In this document: positions 50,520 through 61,407 of the stretch, one piece after another | Layout: every line of letters begins with the position of its first letter | Numbering within the stretch: the first letter of the stretch is position 1 | Origin: Symbiodinium natans | Taxonomy: Eukaryota > Sar > Dinophyceae > Suessiales > Symbiodiniaceae | Direction of reading: 5' to 3' | Assembly (NCBI GenBank): GCA_905221605.1 | Contig: CAJNDS010002823.1 | Span: 270,001-334,000, forward strand | Length of the DNA stretch: 64,000 bases | Notes under the pieces: model-generated | Databases searched by the model: none | What the model was told of the DNA's origin: nothing | The model's input: only the letters and a program-made list of their open reading frames with translations | Program-made: the position numbers and the translations under genes

Positions 50520-51560
50520 CCCTCCCCGTTGAAACATAGTCAGGGCTTGAAGGTTTAGCGGGGGGCACTTGACAACGGATTTGTAGGGTGTATAATTGTG
50601 GACTCAGTGGAATGAAGCTCTGAAACTGTACAGGTTCCAAGTCCCACTCAAGACCTGGTGCCTTTTGTCAAACAGAGGCGGAGACGCACAACTCACAACC
50701 CTTTAGATACATGTTTGGACGTCGGCGTGTGCTCGAGCATTTCCACACCCTCCACCAAGCCAGGAGCTGCAACACTGAAGAGTCGCGCGCTGCTCCAACA
50801 TTCTTCCTGCAGATCCGATGCAGCTAGGACACGTGAAGCCCCTGGGAAATAACCGCTTAACATATAGCGTTGACTGCCCGCCTGCTTCTTTCAAAAGAAG
50901 GAATACGCTTCACTCGCCGCCGTGGAAGGTATGTCGATTGTGGTTCGAACTTCGAAACAAGACGAAGGCAGAAGCAATGCAAACAATGGCAGGCGTGGTG
51001 AATTGGAGACGTCGCATAGGAAAGCAAAAAAAAAGGCATGTGTCGAAAAACGTGGCAGGCGTGGGTTGAGAGGCATATTTCGGACTTCGTGCTTTAAGGG
51101 CAGAACGTGCATCAGCACAGAAATCGCGCATGAACACAACACGATTTCGTCAGCCTGCCTGGGGCGTTGTAGCACTTCGACAATGGCGGATTTTCAGCAA
51201 TCTGCTTAGCTCGGTGCGACAATGTGCAAAACTGAAAGCCTGAAAGTAGGCAAAATGTGACGATTTTGGGCGAATATGTTTGGGAAGGGCTTTGGAAGGT
51301 TTATTAGTTTCAGGACTCTGGAAATTGAGACAAGGCTTGAGGTTTGTGAAGGCTCAATCCTTGCACATGTAATGTGAGAACCTTTAGGTTTGTGAAGGTA
51401 CGGTCCCTGCAATGGTACTGTGGGGATTTTGCACAGGGCTGTAGGTTTCTGAAGGGTCGGGCCTGTATTACTCCGCCAAACAACCTCCTGGGGTAAGGGT
51501 GCAGTAGGCGCGCGGTGCAGAGCAAAAGGAGGCTACGTATCTTCATTTCCAGGTGCTCAA
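50520..51560. other. Unique stretch, no gene recognised
   Basis: About 1 kb almost free of telomere-type words. Many overlapping frames of 60-95 codons on both strands. The + frame 50922-51209 is Lys/Arg-rich (RRGELETSHRKAKKKACVEK). AGGTTTGTGAAGG recurs at 51340, 51390 and 51440. Confidence 0.35.
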
Positions 51561-51597
51561 ATTTAGGACTGCGGGTTTAGGGTTTAGGGTTTAGGGT

Positions 51598-51672
51598 TTA
51601 GTTCGGTTCTTTGTTGGGGTCGCTGGCCTCATGGGAAGCCGAGCTCCGCCTTCGTCCTCCTTCGCCCAGCAC
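51598..51672 (-). CDS. Possible terminal exon, basic/Ser-rich tail
   Basis: Minus strand, after CCCCGAAACCCCAG. It reads VLGEGGRRRSSASHEASDPN and KEPN, then TAA, which is the start of TAAACCC repeats. Confidence 0.4.
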   Translation of the reverse strand: MLGEGGRRRSSASHEASDPNKEPN

Positions 51673-51698
51673 CTGGGGTTTCGGGGTTGGCTGGAGTT

Positions 51699-51830
51699 CG
51701 GGTCTAGGGTTTAGGGTTTAGGGTTTAAGGGTTAGGGTTTAGGGTTTAGGGTTTAGGGTTTAGGGTTGAGGGTTGAGGGTTTAGGGTTTTGGGTTTAGGG
51801 CTTAGGGGTTAGGGTTTAGGGTTTAGGGGC
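51699..51830 (+). repeat. TTTAGGG array
   Basis: About 17 units with TTGAGGG, TTTTGGG and GGTTAGGG variants. Confidence 0.9.
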
Positions 51831-51878
51831 GAAGGCGAGTTCTGGGCCTGGAATCCCAAAGCTCAAGAACATGGCAAC

Positions 51879-52122
51879 TTGGGATGTTCCCCTATATAAT
51901 CACAGTGTCCAATAGGCATACTAATAGGGGACTGCTACGATTTGCTTAAGAACGCCCCCCCACCCACCCTCCCCCGCAAAAAAGATAATAAATAATAATA
52001 ATCCCTATAGTACCCTTAACAAGGAAGAACATGTTTTTCTGTTTTTGTTGGTTCTTAAGCAAATGGTAGACTATGATCCTCATTAAGGACTGCTAGTAAT
52101 AGTATAAGGGGGAACATCCCCA
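51879..52122. mobile_element. Family B element with a nested family A element
   Basis: TTGGGATGTTCCCCTATATAATC... and ...GGACTGCTAGTAATAGTATAAGGGGGAACATCCC. Family A at 51935-52069 (CTACGATTTGCTTAAGAACG...GTTCTTAAGCAAATGGTAG). ACT occurs on both sides of the insert. Confidence 0.8.
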
Positions 52123-52364
52123 AAAAAGGGCAACCTCAAAACAAGGTCAGGCCCTTCTTTCAACATCTCCCTTGGAAAGAACGACGCCGTAGGACCCCTT
52201 TTTGGGAGCTGTCACATTCAGCAGCGCCCAGAGATATGAAAGCGAGGAAACAAGCGGCTGATAAGCGTCTTCCAAGGCGTCGCTTACCGCAGCAGAGAAC
52301 CCCAGCCATTCCTGCCCAGCGGCCGCTTCTTGCTTATTGAGGTTCATGGGCAGCATGCATCAGA

Positions 52365-52580
52365 AGTATATACATGTATGTACGCATACATGTACATTCT
52401 ACATATACATAGACACACACATATGTATATATTGATATTTACATATTTATATTTATGTGTTTACTTATACGTATATCTGTATTTATATTTCTATTTATAC
52501 TCAAATTCATATTCGTATTCAAATTTATATATAAATATATGTCTATATATATATATTTATATTTATTTATGGATCTGTTA
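52365..52580. repeat. A+T-rich TATA/CATA/TTTA tract
   Basis: Low-complexity with ATTTATATTTAT and TATATATATA words. Confidence 0.9.
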
Positions 52581-52589
52581 ATCTTTTTG

Positions 52590-53420
52590 GTGTCACGTGT
52601 ACTGAGTCTCGAGGTATGCACCACCCGACTCCGTGGGGCTCCTGCAACGCGGGCGACCGAGTAAATCCTACTCCTACAGCTTCTCAGCCCACCCGCACCA
52701 CAACCACCTCCGACGAGAAAACTGCTGAGTCAACGGACAAAGAAACCAAAAGCAACAATCCGGGCCAAGGCACACCGCCCTCCTGGAATATCCTGGCAAG
52801 ATAGCTTCGGGATGCTTTCGGAGCCCAGTCGGGTAGGATTTACCGGCTTGTGGATGTCCCGCCCCGAATGCCAGTTATTGTTGTTGGCCCTAGCTGTGCA
52901 AGAACTTGCGCTCTCAGTGCCAATATACTATCCAACTCAGCTTCGAGGTCCAAGGTCCAAACTTTGTGGCGACCGAGAAAAGCAAGACAATGTGGGGCCC
53001 CCCCCCCCCCCCCACTCTACTGGGGAGGTCCAACCACCTTTCGCGCAGCGAAGACATGCCCGAGCCCCGCTCTACCTGGGGTAGGTTTGGAGGCCCTTTA
53101 ACAATTAATATGTTCGCGGCTTTGTCAGGATGTAGAGGGGTTAAGGACAGTAACAATTAAGAATTACGTGTCAACCCTACCCCTGTCTACCTGGAAGCCA
53201 TCAGCTGTGCTACTCTAAAGGTTACTCCCTTATTTCAACATGATTCGGATTTCAGGTGTGAAGCTACTCTAAAGGTCACTCCCTTATTTGATCCTGATGA
53301 TGACCTCTGCGCAGCCTCCCCGAAACTCTGCAAGCCGGGGATCCAGAATCCGCGTCCCCCAAGCTGCTCGGTGGCGGGAGAAGCACCCATGGCGCTCCCG
53401 ATTTGGCTGTGCTTTTCGTT
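52590..53420. other. Mixed unique DNA, no gene recognised
   Basis: It includes a C16 tract (52997-53014) and a direct repeat GCTACTCTAAAGGTYACTCCCTTATTT (53211 and 53263). Only short frames. Confidence 0.4.
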
Positions 53421-53433
53421 GACTCGTCGTTTG

Positions 53434-53535
53434 GTTTAGGGTTTAGGGTTTTAGGGTTTAGGGTTTAGGGTTCAGGGTTCAGGGTTCAGGGTTCAGGGTT
53501 TAGGGCTTAGGGTTCAGGGTTTAGGGTTTAGGGTT
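53434..53535 (+). repeat. TTTAGGG/TTCAGGG array
   Basis: About 14 units. TTCAGGG forms a run of four. Confidence 0.9.
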
Positions 53536-53703
53536 CGCTTCCACAGAGCTGGACGGGGCCCGGGGCACGGTACAGGTTTTTGGGTTGAAAAGATTAGGGT
53601 TTCTGGGTTTGGGCTTCACCTTACGGAAGGTACACTACCGGGGGGTTGTTCTAAATTATGGGCCCTGTTGTTGGCACCTTGAACATTCCCCGCTTGCCGT
53701 TTT

Positions 53704-53735
53704 TAACCCCAAACCCTAAACCCTAAACCCTAAAC
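53704..53735 (-). repeat. CCCTAAA array
   Basis: Four units. It supplies the donor of the adjoining minus-strand exon. Confidence 0.9.
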
Positions 53736-53830
53736 CCTGTTCTTCTGGGGCGCCTTGTACATGCTTGATGGCCATAGGAGCAAGGTCTGAAGCTCGAGGA
53801 GCTGAAACCTTGAGCTTCAGTCGGCGAGTC
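53736..53830 (-). CDS. Candidate exon cut out exactly between two telomere-type repeats
   Basis: Minus strand, 95 nt. Upstream the intron ends ...AGGGTTTAG|G and downstream it starts CAGG|GTTTAGGG, so both AG and GT are parts of the repeat. It reads RRLKLKVSAPRASDLAPMAI and then KHVQGAPEEQ. It enters with one nucleotide and leaves with one. This is one of the most convincing segments. The product is unknown. Confidence 0.5.
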
Positions 53831-53878
53831 CTAAACCCTAAAAACCCTAAAAACCCTATAAAACCTATAAACCCTATA

Positions 53879-53913
<35 letters not shown>

Positions 53914-53915
53914 GC
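53831..53915. repeat. Variant telomere-type array plus (CT)n
   Basis: CCCTAAAAA, CCTATAAA units at 53831-53880, followed by (CT)15 at 53884-53913. Confidence 0.9.
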
Positions 53916-54062
53916 TCTGAGAAGCCCTGAACCCACCGTAAACCCTAAACCGCCCAACGTCACTGCTACCTGTGCGAAAGCTTCGGGCAGCACTTAGTTC
54001 GGGCTTCCGGGGAGTGGCCCTTGGTTCTGTCTAATTCGGTCTAGCACTTCGGCCATCAAGTC

Positions 54063-54190
54063 TACTTGGGGGTTCATGGGTAGTTATAAGTACGGTTCAA
54101 AGTACCCTAAATAACAGGGGCTATAGCCAGTTATAATATTAGTTAACCTTCTTATCACCCCACTTAGAACTACCCACGAACCTCCAAGCA
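54063..54190. mobile_element. Family C element, complete
   Basis: TACTTGGGGGTTCATGGGTAG...CTACCCACGAACCTCCAAGCA. 128 bp. Confidence 0.8.
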
Positions 54191-54483
54191 GGGGATCACG
54201 GCATCACTGCATGGCTGTCTGAAGCATCCGTGTCGGAAAAGAAGCCAACAAGCGACCACCCTGAACCTAGGGTTTAGGTTTTAGGGTTTAGGGCTTAGGG
54301 TTTAGAACCCGTGTAGCTTGAGTCGCAAAAACCACTAAGCGCTGTTTTATCTGAGCTGTGCTGTAGCTTCAGCAGTCTTGCCGACACCGAGAGAGAGCGG
54401 CGGCGAAGTCTGCACGGCTTATGTGGGCCGTATCCTCCGTGTAGAAGCTTTCCTTGACTGCTCACGGGTCGCTGCATGTAGGG

Positions 54484-54596
54484 TGGGGTTTAGGGTTTAG
54501 GGTTTAGGGTTTAGGGTTTAGGGTTTAGGGTTTAGGGTTTAGGGTTTAGGGTTTAGGGTTTAGGGTTTAGGGTTTAGGGTTTAGGGTTTAGGGTGT
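54484..54596 (+). repeat. TTTAGGG array
   Basis: Sixteen units without a break. Confidence 0.98.
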
Positions 54597-54718
54597 ATAC
54601 AGCTTGTAGATGGGGTTTGACAGAGACAAGCATGAAGCACCGCTGCTACCCAGTTCTCGTGCAGTTGCGTGGGAGGTTTTGTTCCACACGCAGAGCATCG
54701 ATCAAAGCTATGGTGTCA

Positions 54719-54768
54719 CATTTAGGGTTTTAAGGTTTAGGGTTTAGGGGTTAGGGTTTAGGGTTTAC
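54719..54768 (+). repeat. TTTAGGG array
   Basis: About seven units with TTTTAAGG and GGGGTTAGGG variants. On the minus strand its end reads GTAAACCC, the donor of the next feature. Confidence 0.85.
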
Positions 54769-54888
54769 CATGTCGAATGAATGCTTCGGACCAAGCCTCC
54801 AAGAAAACGTGCAAGGCAGAAGCATCACGCAGCTCGTCTTTCAGGTGCTGCTGAATCTTCTCCTCCAGTGCCGGTATCTCCACCACGC
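54769..54888 (-). CDS. Candidate exon, helical and charged, unknown product
   Basis: Minus strand, 120 nt between CGAAGCTCCGCAG and CATG|GTAAACCC. It reads VVEIPALEEKIQQHLKDELR and then DASALHVFLEAWSEAFIRH. The donor GTAAAC again coincides with a telomere-type array, here in CCCTAAA orientation. A TTTAGGG block (54906-54957) lies upstream. Confidence 0.5.
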
Positions 54889-54905
54889 CTGCGGAGCTTC
54901 GGACT

Positions 54906-54957
54906 TGGGGTTGAGGGTTGAGGGTTGAGGGTTTAGGGTTTAGGGTTTAGGGTTTAG
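54906..54957 (+). repeat. TTGAGGG/TTTAGGG array
   Basis: Three TTGAGGG units followed by four TTTAGGG units. Confidence 0.9.
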
Positions 54958-55315
54958 CGAAGCCCAGATGATTAACCGTGCTTCTCGTAGCAAAACTCAA
55001 CTCTACCAACGATTCGTTCGGGGGCTCGGGACCTGGGCCACCGCTTGAAAAACCAAGGAGGCCTTTGTCATCTGCCAAAGTGTCGAAAAGCGTCAGCAGC
55101 TCATCGTCGCCTGTGGAAGGAGCAGCCGCATTACACCTACAACCAGAATCGAACCTGGAAGCACAGGGGCTTTCTTGGGGCGTCAGAACACGGAAGCAGG
55201 AATGTAGACTACCAAGGTGATTTTCTAAAAAATGCCGAACCGGTAACCTTAAACCCTAAACCCTAAACCCCAATTCAAGGGGGGAAATAGGGCTGTCTGG
55301 CAACCCTCGAGTCCA

Positions 55316-55798
55316 TACTTGGAGGTTCATGGGTGGGTTTAAAGGGTTTAGGGTTTAGGGTTTGCTGTGATAGGGCGTAGACGCTGTGAAGGTTAGGTTT
55401 CGGAACAAGCTCGACAGCTTCGTGAGGTGCGAAGAGCAGCTTTGGCCCGATTGTGGAGGGCCATCTAACACTTTTCTCCCACCCCACGCCGTCCAAGGCG
55501 GCAAAGCCACCTAAACCTATTCCTTCTACCGGTCCAGGGGGGCCAGGGGAGCCAGGGGGCCAAGGGGGGCCAGGGGGCCAAGGGGGGTCCCCGACCCAGG
55601 TCAGCGGGATCAGTACTGGTCCCGAGGAGAGTCCCGGCCCATCGTGGGCGCCCCCCATGCTGTGGGAGGCGGGTGAGCGACCTGGGTCGGCTTGTGCCAT
55701 CGAGGTCAAAGGGTAGGGTATAACCCTACTTAATACGTATAGCTGGTACTTAGGGTACGTATAACGCTACTTATAGCTACCCATGAACCTCCAAGTAG
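55316..55798. mobile_element. Family C ends separated by about 400 bp
   Basis: The left end is TACTTGGAGGTTCATGGGTGGG (55316). The right end is GCTACTTATAGCTACCCATGAACCTCCAAGTAG (55765-55798). Between them lie a short TTTAGGG block and a GC-rich segment with opposite open frames (55275-55716). Either an insertion or a captured segment. Confidence 0.5.
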
Positions 55799-55867
55799 CC
55801 GTAAACCCTAAGCCCTAAACCGTAAAACGTAAAACCCTATAAACCCTAAACCCTAAATTCCTAAGAC

Positions 55868-55905
55868 CGCTCTCTCTCTCTCTCTCTCTCTCTCCCTCTC
55901 TCTCG
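55868..55905. repeat. (CT)n microsatellite
   Basis: CT18 with one CCCT. Confidence 0.95.
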
Positions 55906-56038
55906 CAGACTGCAAGCTCTAAACCCCGCAAAGACACTGGTGGACTTCAGAACTTGGCCGAAGTCTTTCAGCTGCTCCTGCTCTCGGGTACTGTTCGGGC
56001 ACTCGGTCAGCTGGGGGGGGTGTCCATGCTAAAGGGAC

Positions 56039-56088
56039 GGTTTAGGGTTTAGGGTTTAGGGATTAAGGGTTTAGGGTTTAGGGTTTGG
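56039..56088 (+). repeat. TTTAGGG array
   Basis: About seven units. Confidence 0.85.
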
Positions 56089-56794
56089 GTTTGTGGGCCT
56101 TAAGAGGGGAACCCCAAACAGGGAACTTCAAGAATATAGTAGGAATATAGTAGGAATATACCTGTCAAAGGGACCTTTATGGAACCCCAGGAAACTTCAG
56201 GGTTCTAGTGGGAAGATAGAAGGAGATGTAGTAGTAGGAATATACTTACCGGGGTCCTTCTATGCCCATTTAGTCGCACTCCTACTACGTTCTTGGTGTT
56301 CCCAGTTTGGGGCTCCCATTCGTCTCCTTTTACATGGGCTTTTCTTTCGGGTTTCGAAATTTTGGGTTTAGGGTTGAGATGTTTTCGGCGGGAGGCGGAA
56401 CCCAAGCATGTCCGGTCACACATGATGCGGTACGCATCGTGAAACCGTCTAAGAAAGCCTAAGCAATCCCAAGCACCTGCTTCCAGTTTCAAGGCATCCA
56501 CGCTGCCTCAACTCGTGTACTAAGTTAAGGAACAACACCGTGAGGCCTTTCGGATAAGACTCACTATGTTGAATCCGAAACTGCATCCACAGTCGCTTCG
56601 TTTAGGGTTAGGGTTGGGTTTGGGGTTTGGGGTTTAGGGTTTAGGGATTGGGGTTTCTTTCCTGTCTGTGAACCACCATGCGTCGTGGTCCGGACATGTG
56701 AAACAGCAGGGGAAGTTAGAACTATCTTGCAAGCCGAGCTGTGAAAACAAACTGAATCAAGCGTCCTCACATGGCTGCCTCAAGCCCTATCCCC

Positions 56795-56900
56795 CTAAGG
56801 GTGCATGTACCTAAATAGGGAATACGCGGGCCTCAAAGTTGCTTGCTATATAGGGACTTTGGGGCCCAAGTATATAATAATGAGGTACATGGACCCTTAG
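56795..56900. mobile_element. Family H element
   Basis: CTAAGGGTGCATGTACCTAAATAGGG...AGGTACATGGACCCTTAG. Confidence 0.8.
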
Positions 56901-57327
56901 GGTCCCTAATGACGGCGGAGGCAGAAAACCAGAGGGTTCGCTGCCAGGACATCTCTGTTGGGAGAACAGGTCGGGCATGGATGCTCTCCTCAAAAGCTCC
57001 CAAACATCTATTCCTCGAAAGGTCGTTTCCGGAAGCTCGAGTTTTGGACTCACAACATGCGCCGTAACCCAAATCCGCGGCGCATACCCTGTAGTAGCAA
57101 CATAAAAACTATATAACGCAAAAAAGTAGGCTTAGTAATAGCAGTACTATTAGTGGCATTTTTTAAAGAAGATTTACAGGTACTAAGCGCAATAAGCGTA
57201 ACATGGCAGCAACAAAGAAAGACTAGATATTCAAGAGACAATAGAATCACTAGCACCGAACCCGGCCAGGAAACACCCTAAACGCAGTGAGTGGAGGTTC
57301 ATAGTGAACTCATGAGAATATAACTCA

Positions 57328-57425
57328 AACCCTAAACCCTAAGCCCTAAACCCAAAACCCTAAACCCTATAAACCCTAGATCCTAAACCCTAAACCCTAA
57401 ACCCTAAACCCTAAACCCTAAAGCA
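57328..57425 (-). repeat. CCCTAAA array
   Basis: About 13 units with CCCTAAG and CCCTAGA variants. Confidence 0.9.
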
Positions 57426-57430
57426 AGAAC

Positions 57431-57487
57431 GCGGGCCTTGGTTGCCTCGATCTCGCCCACCTCATGGCGCACTTCCTCCACGTGCTC
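57431..57487 (-). CDS. Candidate small exon, coiled-coil-like
   Basis: Minus strand, 19 codons (EHVEEVRHEVGEIEATKAR) between TTTGCCCGACAG and GTTCTTGC. The composition is typical of a coiled coil. The donor is poor. Confidence 0.4.
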
Positions 57488-57535
57488 CTGTCGGGCAAAG
57501 AGGCTATGGGAGGCTTCTAAGGGAGGCTTGTGTTT

Positions 57536-57580
57536 AGGTTTTTTTTTTTGCCACCCGCCAGGCCACATTGCAGGACTAGT
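57536..57580 (+). repeat. T11-GCCACCCGCCAG motif
   Basis: TTTAGG, T11, GCCACCCGCCAGGCCACATTGCAGG. It recurs in diverged form at 15891-15905, 25026-25060, 47170-47200 and 62971-63010. It could be a conserved 3' intron end (T tract then CAG) or, on the other strand, a retroposed 3' end with an A tail. Confidence 0.5.
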
Positions 57581-57629
57581 TCCGGAACATCATGTTGTAG
57601 GAGAAAGTGCCTTTAAAGCCAGCATAAAA

Positions 57630-57670
57630 TTGGGTTTGGGGTTTGGGGTTTGGGGTTTAGGGTTTAGGGT
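57630..57670 (+). repeat. TTTGGGG/TTTAGGG array
   Basis: Three TTTGGGG units then two TTTAGGG. Confidence 0.85.
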
Positions 57671-57739
57671 ATAAGGGAGGCTAATAAGGAAGCCTTATAA
57701 GGAAGCCTTACAAGCATCCAGAAGTCATTTTTGTCCCGA

Positions 57740-58360
57740 GTTGCAAACGTTCTGTTGCCAATTCTCTGCCTTTTTCACCATCCCCCATAGGTTCAGGCAT
57801 TGGAGGGGATTGGCTGAGGACCGCTGTGCCTTGAGGCTCTCGATGTCCTCCTGCATCATGCCAGTCTCCTTACAAGGCTTTCGAGCTCAAGGTTTGTGCT
57901 GGGGTGCTGGCCAAGTCCCCTAAGTCTCTGCACTAGATGAAGAGGGCTTCACCATTTCGTCACTAAGGGCTTGCTCGCATGAAACTGTGAACACGAGTGC
58001 AAAGCGCAATGAGCAAGTTCGTAAGGGTGTGAAGTGCCGGCGATTTGAATGCAATCCATGCTGTGGTTGTGGGACGACTCTGAGCCCTGGGCGAGGTCGC
58101 TCTCTTCGTCCTGCAGGGCATTGGGCAAGTTCACAGAATTGCCCTCTTTGTGCCGCAGTGTCCCACGGTGCCTCATGCACACTATTCCGGCGGGCTTGGG
58201 GTGGAGGAGTGTGTCAGCTCAGGAAACACGTATCTGTGCGCGTCAGTTTTCTTGCTTCCTTCTCTATCCTTTTCTTTCAGAGTGAGCGTTGGTGTGATTC
58301 TGGCCCAACGGTCTGCAATATGCCCGAGATCCCTGTATGTTGGGTCGAAAACTGATGGAT
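57740..58360. other. Open frames on both strands, no recognised gene
   Basis: A + frame to a stop at 58355 ends SERWCDSGPTVCNMPEIPVC, preceded by a good acceptor (CTATCCTTTTCTTTCAG, ends 58279). That tail exon is plausible, the rest unclear. Confidence 0.3.
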
Positions 58361-58624
58361 CAACAAACCCTAAACCCTAAACTGGCCCTAAACCCTACAC
58401 ACTAAGCCCTAAACCGTAAACCCTTCAAAGAAAACAAAAGAACCCCAGGGCTCCAGAAACTGAGCTGTGACTCCAAGTAATACAGGGGCATTAATAATCA
58501 GAGGCTTTTGGGGGGTTATCTGCCGAGGCCTCGGGCCGAAGGTGTCTTTGTGAGAACAGGCCCCAATGTCGGCCCCCTTTTTTTGCCTGGAATGGCGGAC
58601 GGGACCAGGGACCGTTGGGCTCAA

Positions 58625-58745
58625 ACAACAGAATCACCCCCCCACCCCCCCACCCACCCCCCACCCCCCCACCCACCCCCCACCCCCCCACCCAACCCCA
58701 CCACCCCCCACCGCAGAAGAAGGATCCCCCCCACCCACCCCCACC
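58625..58745. repeat. CCCCACCC-rich tract
   Basis: About 100 bp of CCCCACCCCCC. The proline- and histidine-rich frames across it are compositional. Confidence 0.9.
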
Positions 58746-58775
58746 TTGCACTTCGTCGCTGTGGGTTTTTGTCGT

Positions 58776-58945
58776 TGGAAAGGGACTATAAAGGAATACT
58801 ATTGGTAATTATTCCGGCCCCTATTTACCTTCACCATAAGGGGGCAAAGGCAACAAAACCCAAAAGCCGAGCACAGCACAAGCAACTAGTAACTCAGCGG
58901 CCGACGGCCACGAGCTTTAGATGCAACCCAAAACACAAAACCCCA

Positions 58946-58981
<36 letters not shown>
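58776..58981. mobile_element. Family N right end, then (TA)n
   Basis: GGGACTATAAAGGAATACTATTGG...TATTCCGGCCCCTATTTACC at 58776-58835, and (TA)16 at 58949-58980. Confidence 0.6.
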
Positions 58982-58982
<1 letters not shown>

Positions 58983-59113
58983 GTGTGTTATACCCTGACT
59001 GTACAAACCCTGCTGCAAACACTCCGCAGAACCCTCAACTCCATAAGCCCTAAACCCTAAAAACCCTCAACTCAACTTCATCCCTAAAACCCTAAACCCT
59101 AAACCCTAAAAAC

Positions 59114-59206
59114 CCTCAACTCCCTCCAAACGGCCTTGGGGCTGCGAGCCGATCGGTCGATGGTCTGGTGGATCCACTCATGTAGCTGCGAATCCACGAA
59201 GCGGCC
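59114..59206 (-). CDS. Candidate exon, unknown product
   Basis: Minus strand, 31 codons between AAAGGTCTGCAG and GAGTTGAGG|GTTTTTAGGG. It reads GRFVDSQLHEWIHQTIDRSA and then RSPKAVWRELR. It sits between a CCCTAAA block (59082-59113) and a TTTAGGG block (59237-59310). The + strand is open but less charged. Confidence 0.45.
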
Positions 59207-59236
59207 CTGCAGACCTTTCTCATCTTTCCATGCGAT

Positions 59237-59310
59237 GTAGGGTTTAGGGTTTAGGGTTTAGGGTTTAGGGTTTTAGGGTTTAGGGTTTAGGGTTTAGGGT
59301 TTCGGGTTCT
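59237..59310 (+). repeat. TTTAGGG array
   Basis: Ten units, one TTTTAGGG. Confidence 0.95.
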
Positions 59311-61070
59311 TGTATGGAGGGGCCCAAAGCTACCCAGTCTCCTTGATTCAAAAACGCTACGTTTCGGGGTTGTCCTCCTAAACGAGCGATAGGGCATGTG
59401 GATCCGGCTCGGCAGCCCCCTCCGCCAAGGACGGTCCAGCACCATGCGAACTTGTTGCCATGCACTTGTGCAAATCCCGCAGCAGAGCCCATGACGTGGA
59501 AGGGGCATGATACAGGAAATGGTACACATGTAAACCTCCACAGGCAAGCCCCGTATCATAGCTAGGCGTCCCCAATAAGGTTGTTTTGTGGAACGCTGGC
59601 ACTGTGTCCTCACACTTTCTTCAGGTTCAGGTTTCATAATATAGTGAATATGGTGTATATGTGGGCCCCCCCTCTTGCTACCAGATACGAATCCCTTTAA
59701 AGACTCAAGTATATACTGTAATGGGTTTCACATGGACTCTTTAAAGACATCTTCGCGAGGCAAGGGGCGCAGGATGTGGTCGCGCTCATCCTGGGTCAAC
59801 AAAGCCGGCACGGCCTCGAGATCCTCAGCTGAGTTTGGGGCGGTCAGGCTTGTTCAGCTTCTTTGGGATAATTTTGATACAAGTTGTTCTATACACTAGG
59901 TTCCCTTTTTCGGTCCCAAATAAACTACGGAACCTTATAAACCGGACCCCCCAAAAGTGGACCCATTTAGAGAACGATCCATATCCCAGCATGTGGTGGC
60001 TGTCCGACACAGGCACGCACAAGACTACTGCGACCGGTAGGAAGACGAGCTTTCTGAATTTCTTAGGGTTTAGGGTTTAGGGTTTTGGGTTTTTGCGGTA
60101 CAGGGTTTAGGGTTCAGGGTTTAGGGTTTCAGAAGGTCCCGAACCCGCCTCATTTAATAACCCTGTTCACGTCACGGCTCGGGATTCATTCAACGTCGTC
60201 CGCAACGCGCCTGTGTAACATTGCGGTGCCTCCAATTCCTTTTCCCAAGTGCAGAATCCGGCATGTGCCAAGACTAGGCCGTTTGGCCGAACGACGTTAA
60301 TACAGAGGCTTATTCAGATGAAACAGACCCTCGAAATAGTGCTCAAACCTACCAACAACCCAGCAACCTGATACACCCGATTGCTGTAGATGTTATCCTC
60401 ACACCGCGTAGCAGGGGTAAAGGCACTTGGATTACAAGAAACAGAAATGGAAACTATTGAGTCTCTACTAAGTTACTAAAACTCACGCAATTCACAAAGG
60501 CTATTGTCGGCGGTTCCACGTACGTTTTTGCAACTGAAAGACTCGCGCAACAGCTCCCAAAAGGGGCCCTAGCATCCAATTTAAGAGTCGTTTCGACCCA
60601 CGAAACTCCAAAACAAAGCCAAACAGGCAATATTCAAGATTAAGCATCGTACTAACCCTAAACCCTAAACTTCAAAACCCTACACTCCCTAAGCCCAAAA
60701 CGCAAGAACCCCCAAGTAGGGTTCCAGCCGGAACAGTCAAGCAAAGGTGACGTGCTACAAATCCCCACCAGCATGCGAGAGGTTCCAGCAGCCCTGTCGT
60801 GCCAAGCAGCTGTGGCACAGGGACGCAGGAAGAGAAGGACGTGGTTGGGGATGTCCTTTGTGTGCGATGGGTGATTATGACCCTATCACCCCTTAGAAAC
60901 GGCCCTTTACAGGGTTGGTCAGGCGGGATTCTAAGGCCCAATAAGCTCCAGAGACGGGATCTCAGAACCCGCAACGGAAGCTGTGCAAAAGGCTGCAACA
61001 GTCTCCTGGTCCAGGGATAGCTCCAGCCAATCTCGAAGCTGCACTCCTGAGCTTACCCCATCAACCCCAG
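59311..61070. other. Sparse region with few repeats, no gene named
   Basis: A TTTAGGG block at 60063-60130, then largely unique DNA. Open frames of 116 (-, 59287-59637) and 108 codons (-, 60672-60998) have no recognisable motif. Confidence 0.35.
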
Positions 61071-61345
61071 ACCCTTAAGCCTATGTAAACCCCAACCCCA
61101 AACCCCAAATCATAAACCCTAAACCCTAAACCCTATGTAAAGCCTGAACCCTAAACCCTAAACCCAAAATTCACCCAAAACCCTATACAGGCACCAAACC
61201 CTCAAAAGGGTTTGGGAACTTTGGGGTGCAGGTTGTCCTGCAAGCATCACTCTTGCACTCTTAGGCAGGGTTTAGGGTTTAGGGTTTAGGGTTTAGGGTT
61301 TAGGGTTCAGGGTTTAGGGTTTAGGGTTCAGGGTTTAGGGCTTTC
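61070..61345. repeat. CCCTAAA then TTTAGGG arrays
   Basis: 61070-61180 (interrupted by ATGTAAAGCC) and 61267-61345 (about eleven units). Confidence 0.85.
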
Positions 61346-61407
61346 AGGATGTCAAGAGACTTTGGTTTCTTGTGGTGTTAGGGCTTGGGGCTTATGACTT
61401 CACATAC

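Noticed and set aside
58625-58751. Proline- and glycine-rich open frames on both strands
   Set aside because: Compositional product of the CCCCACCC tract.
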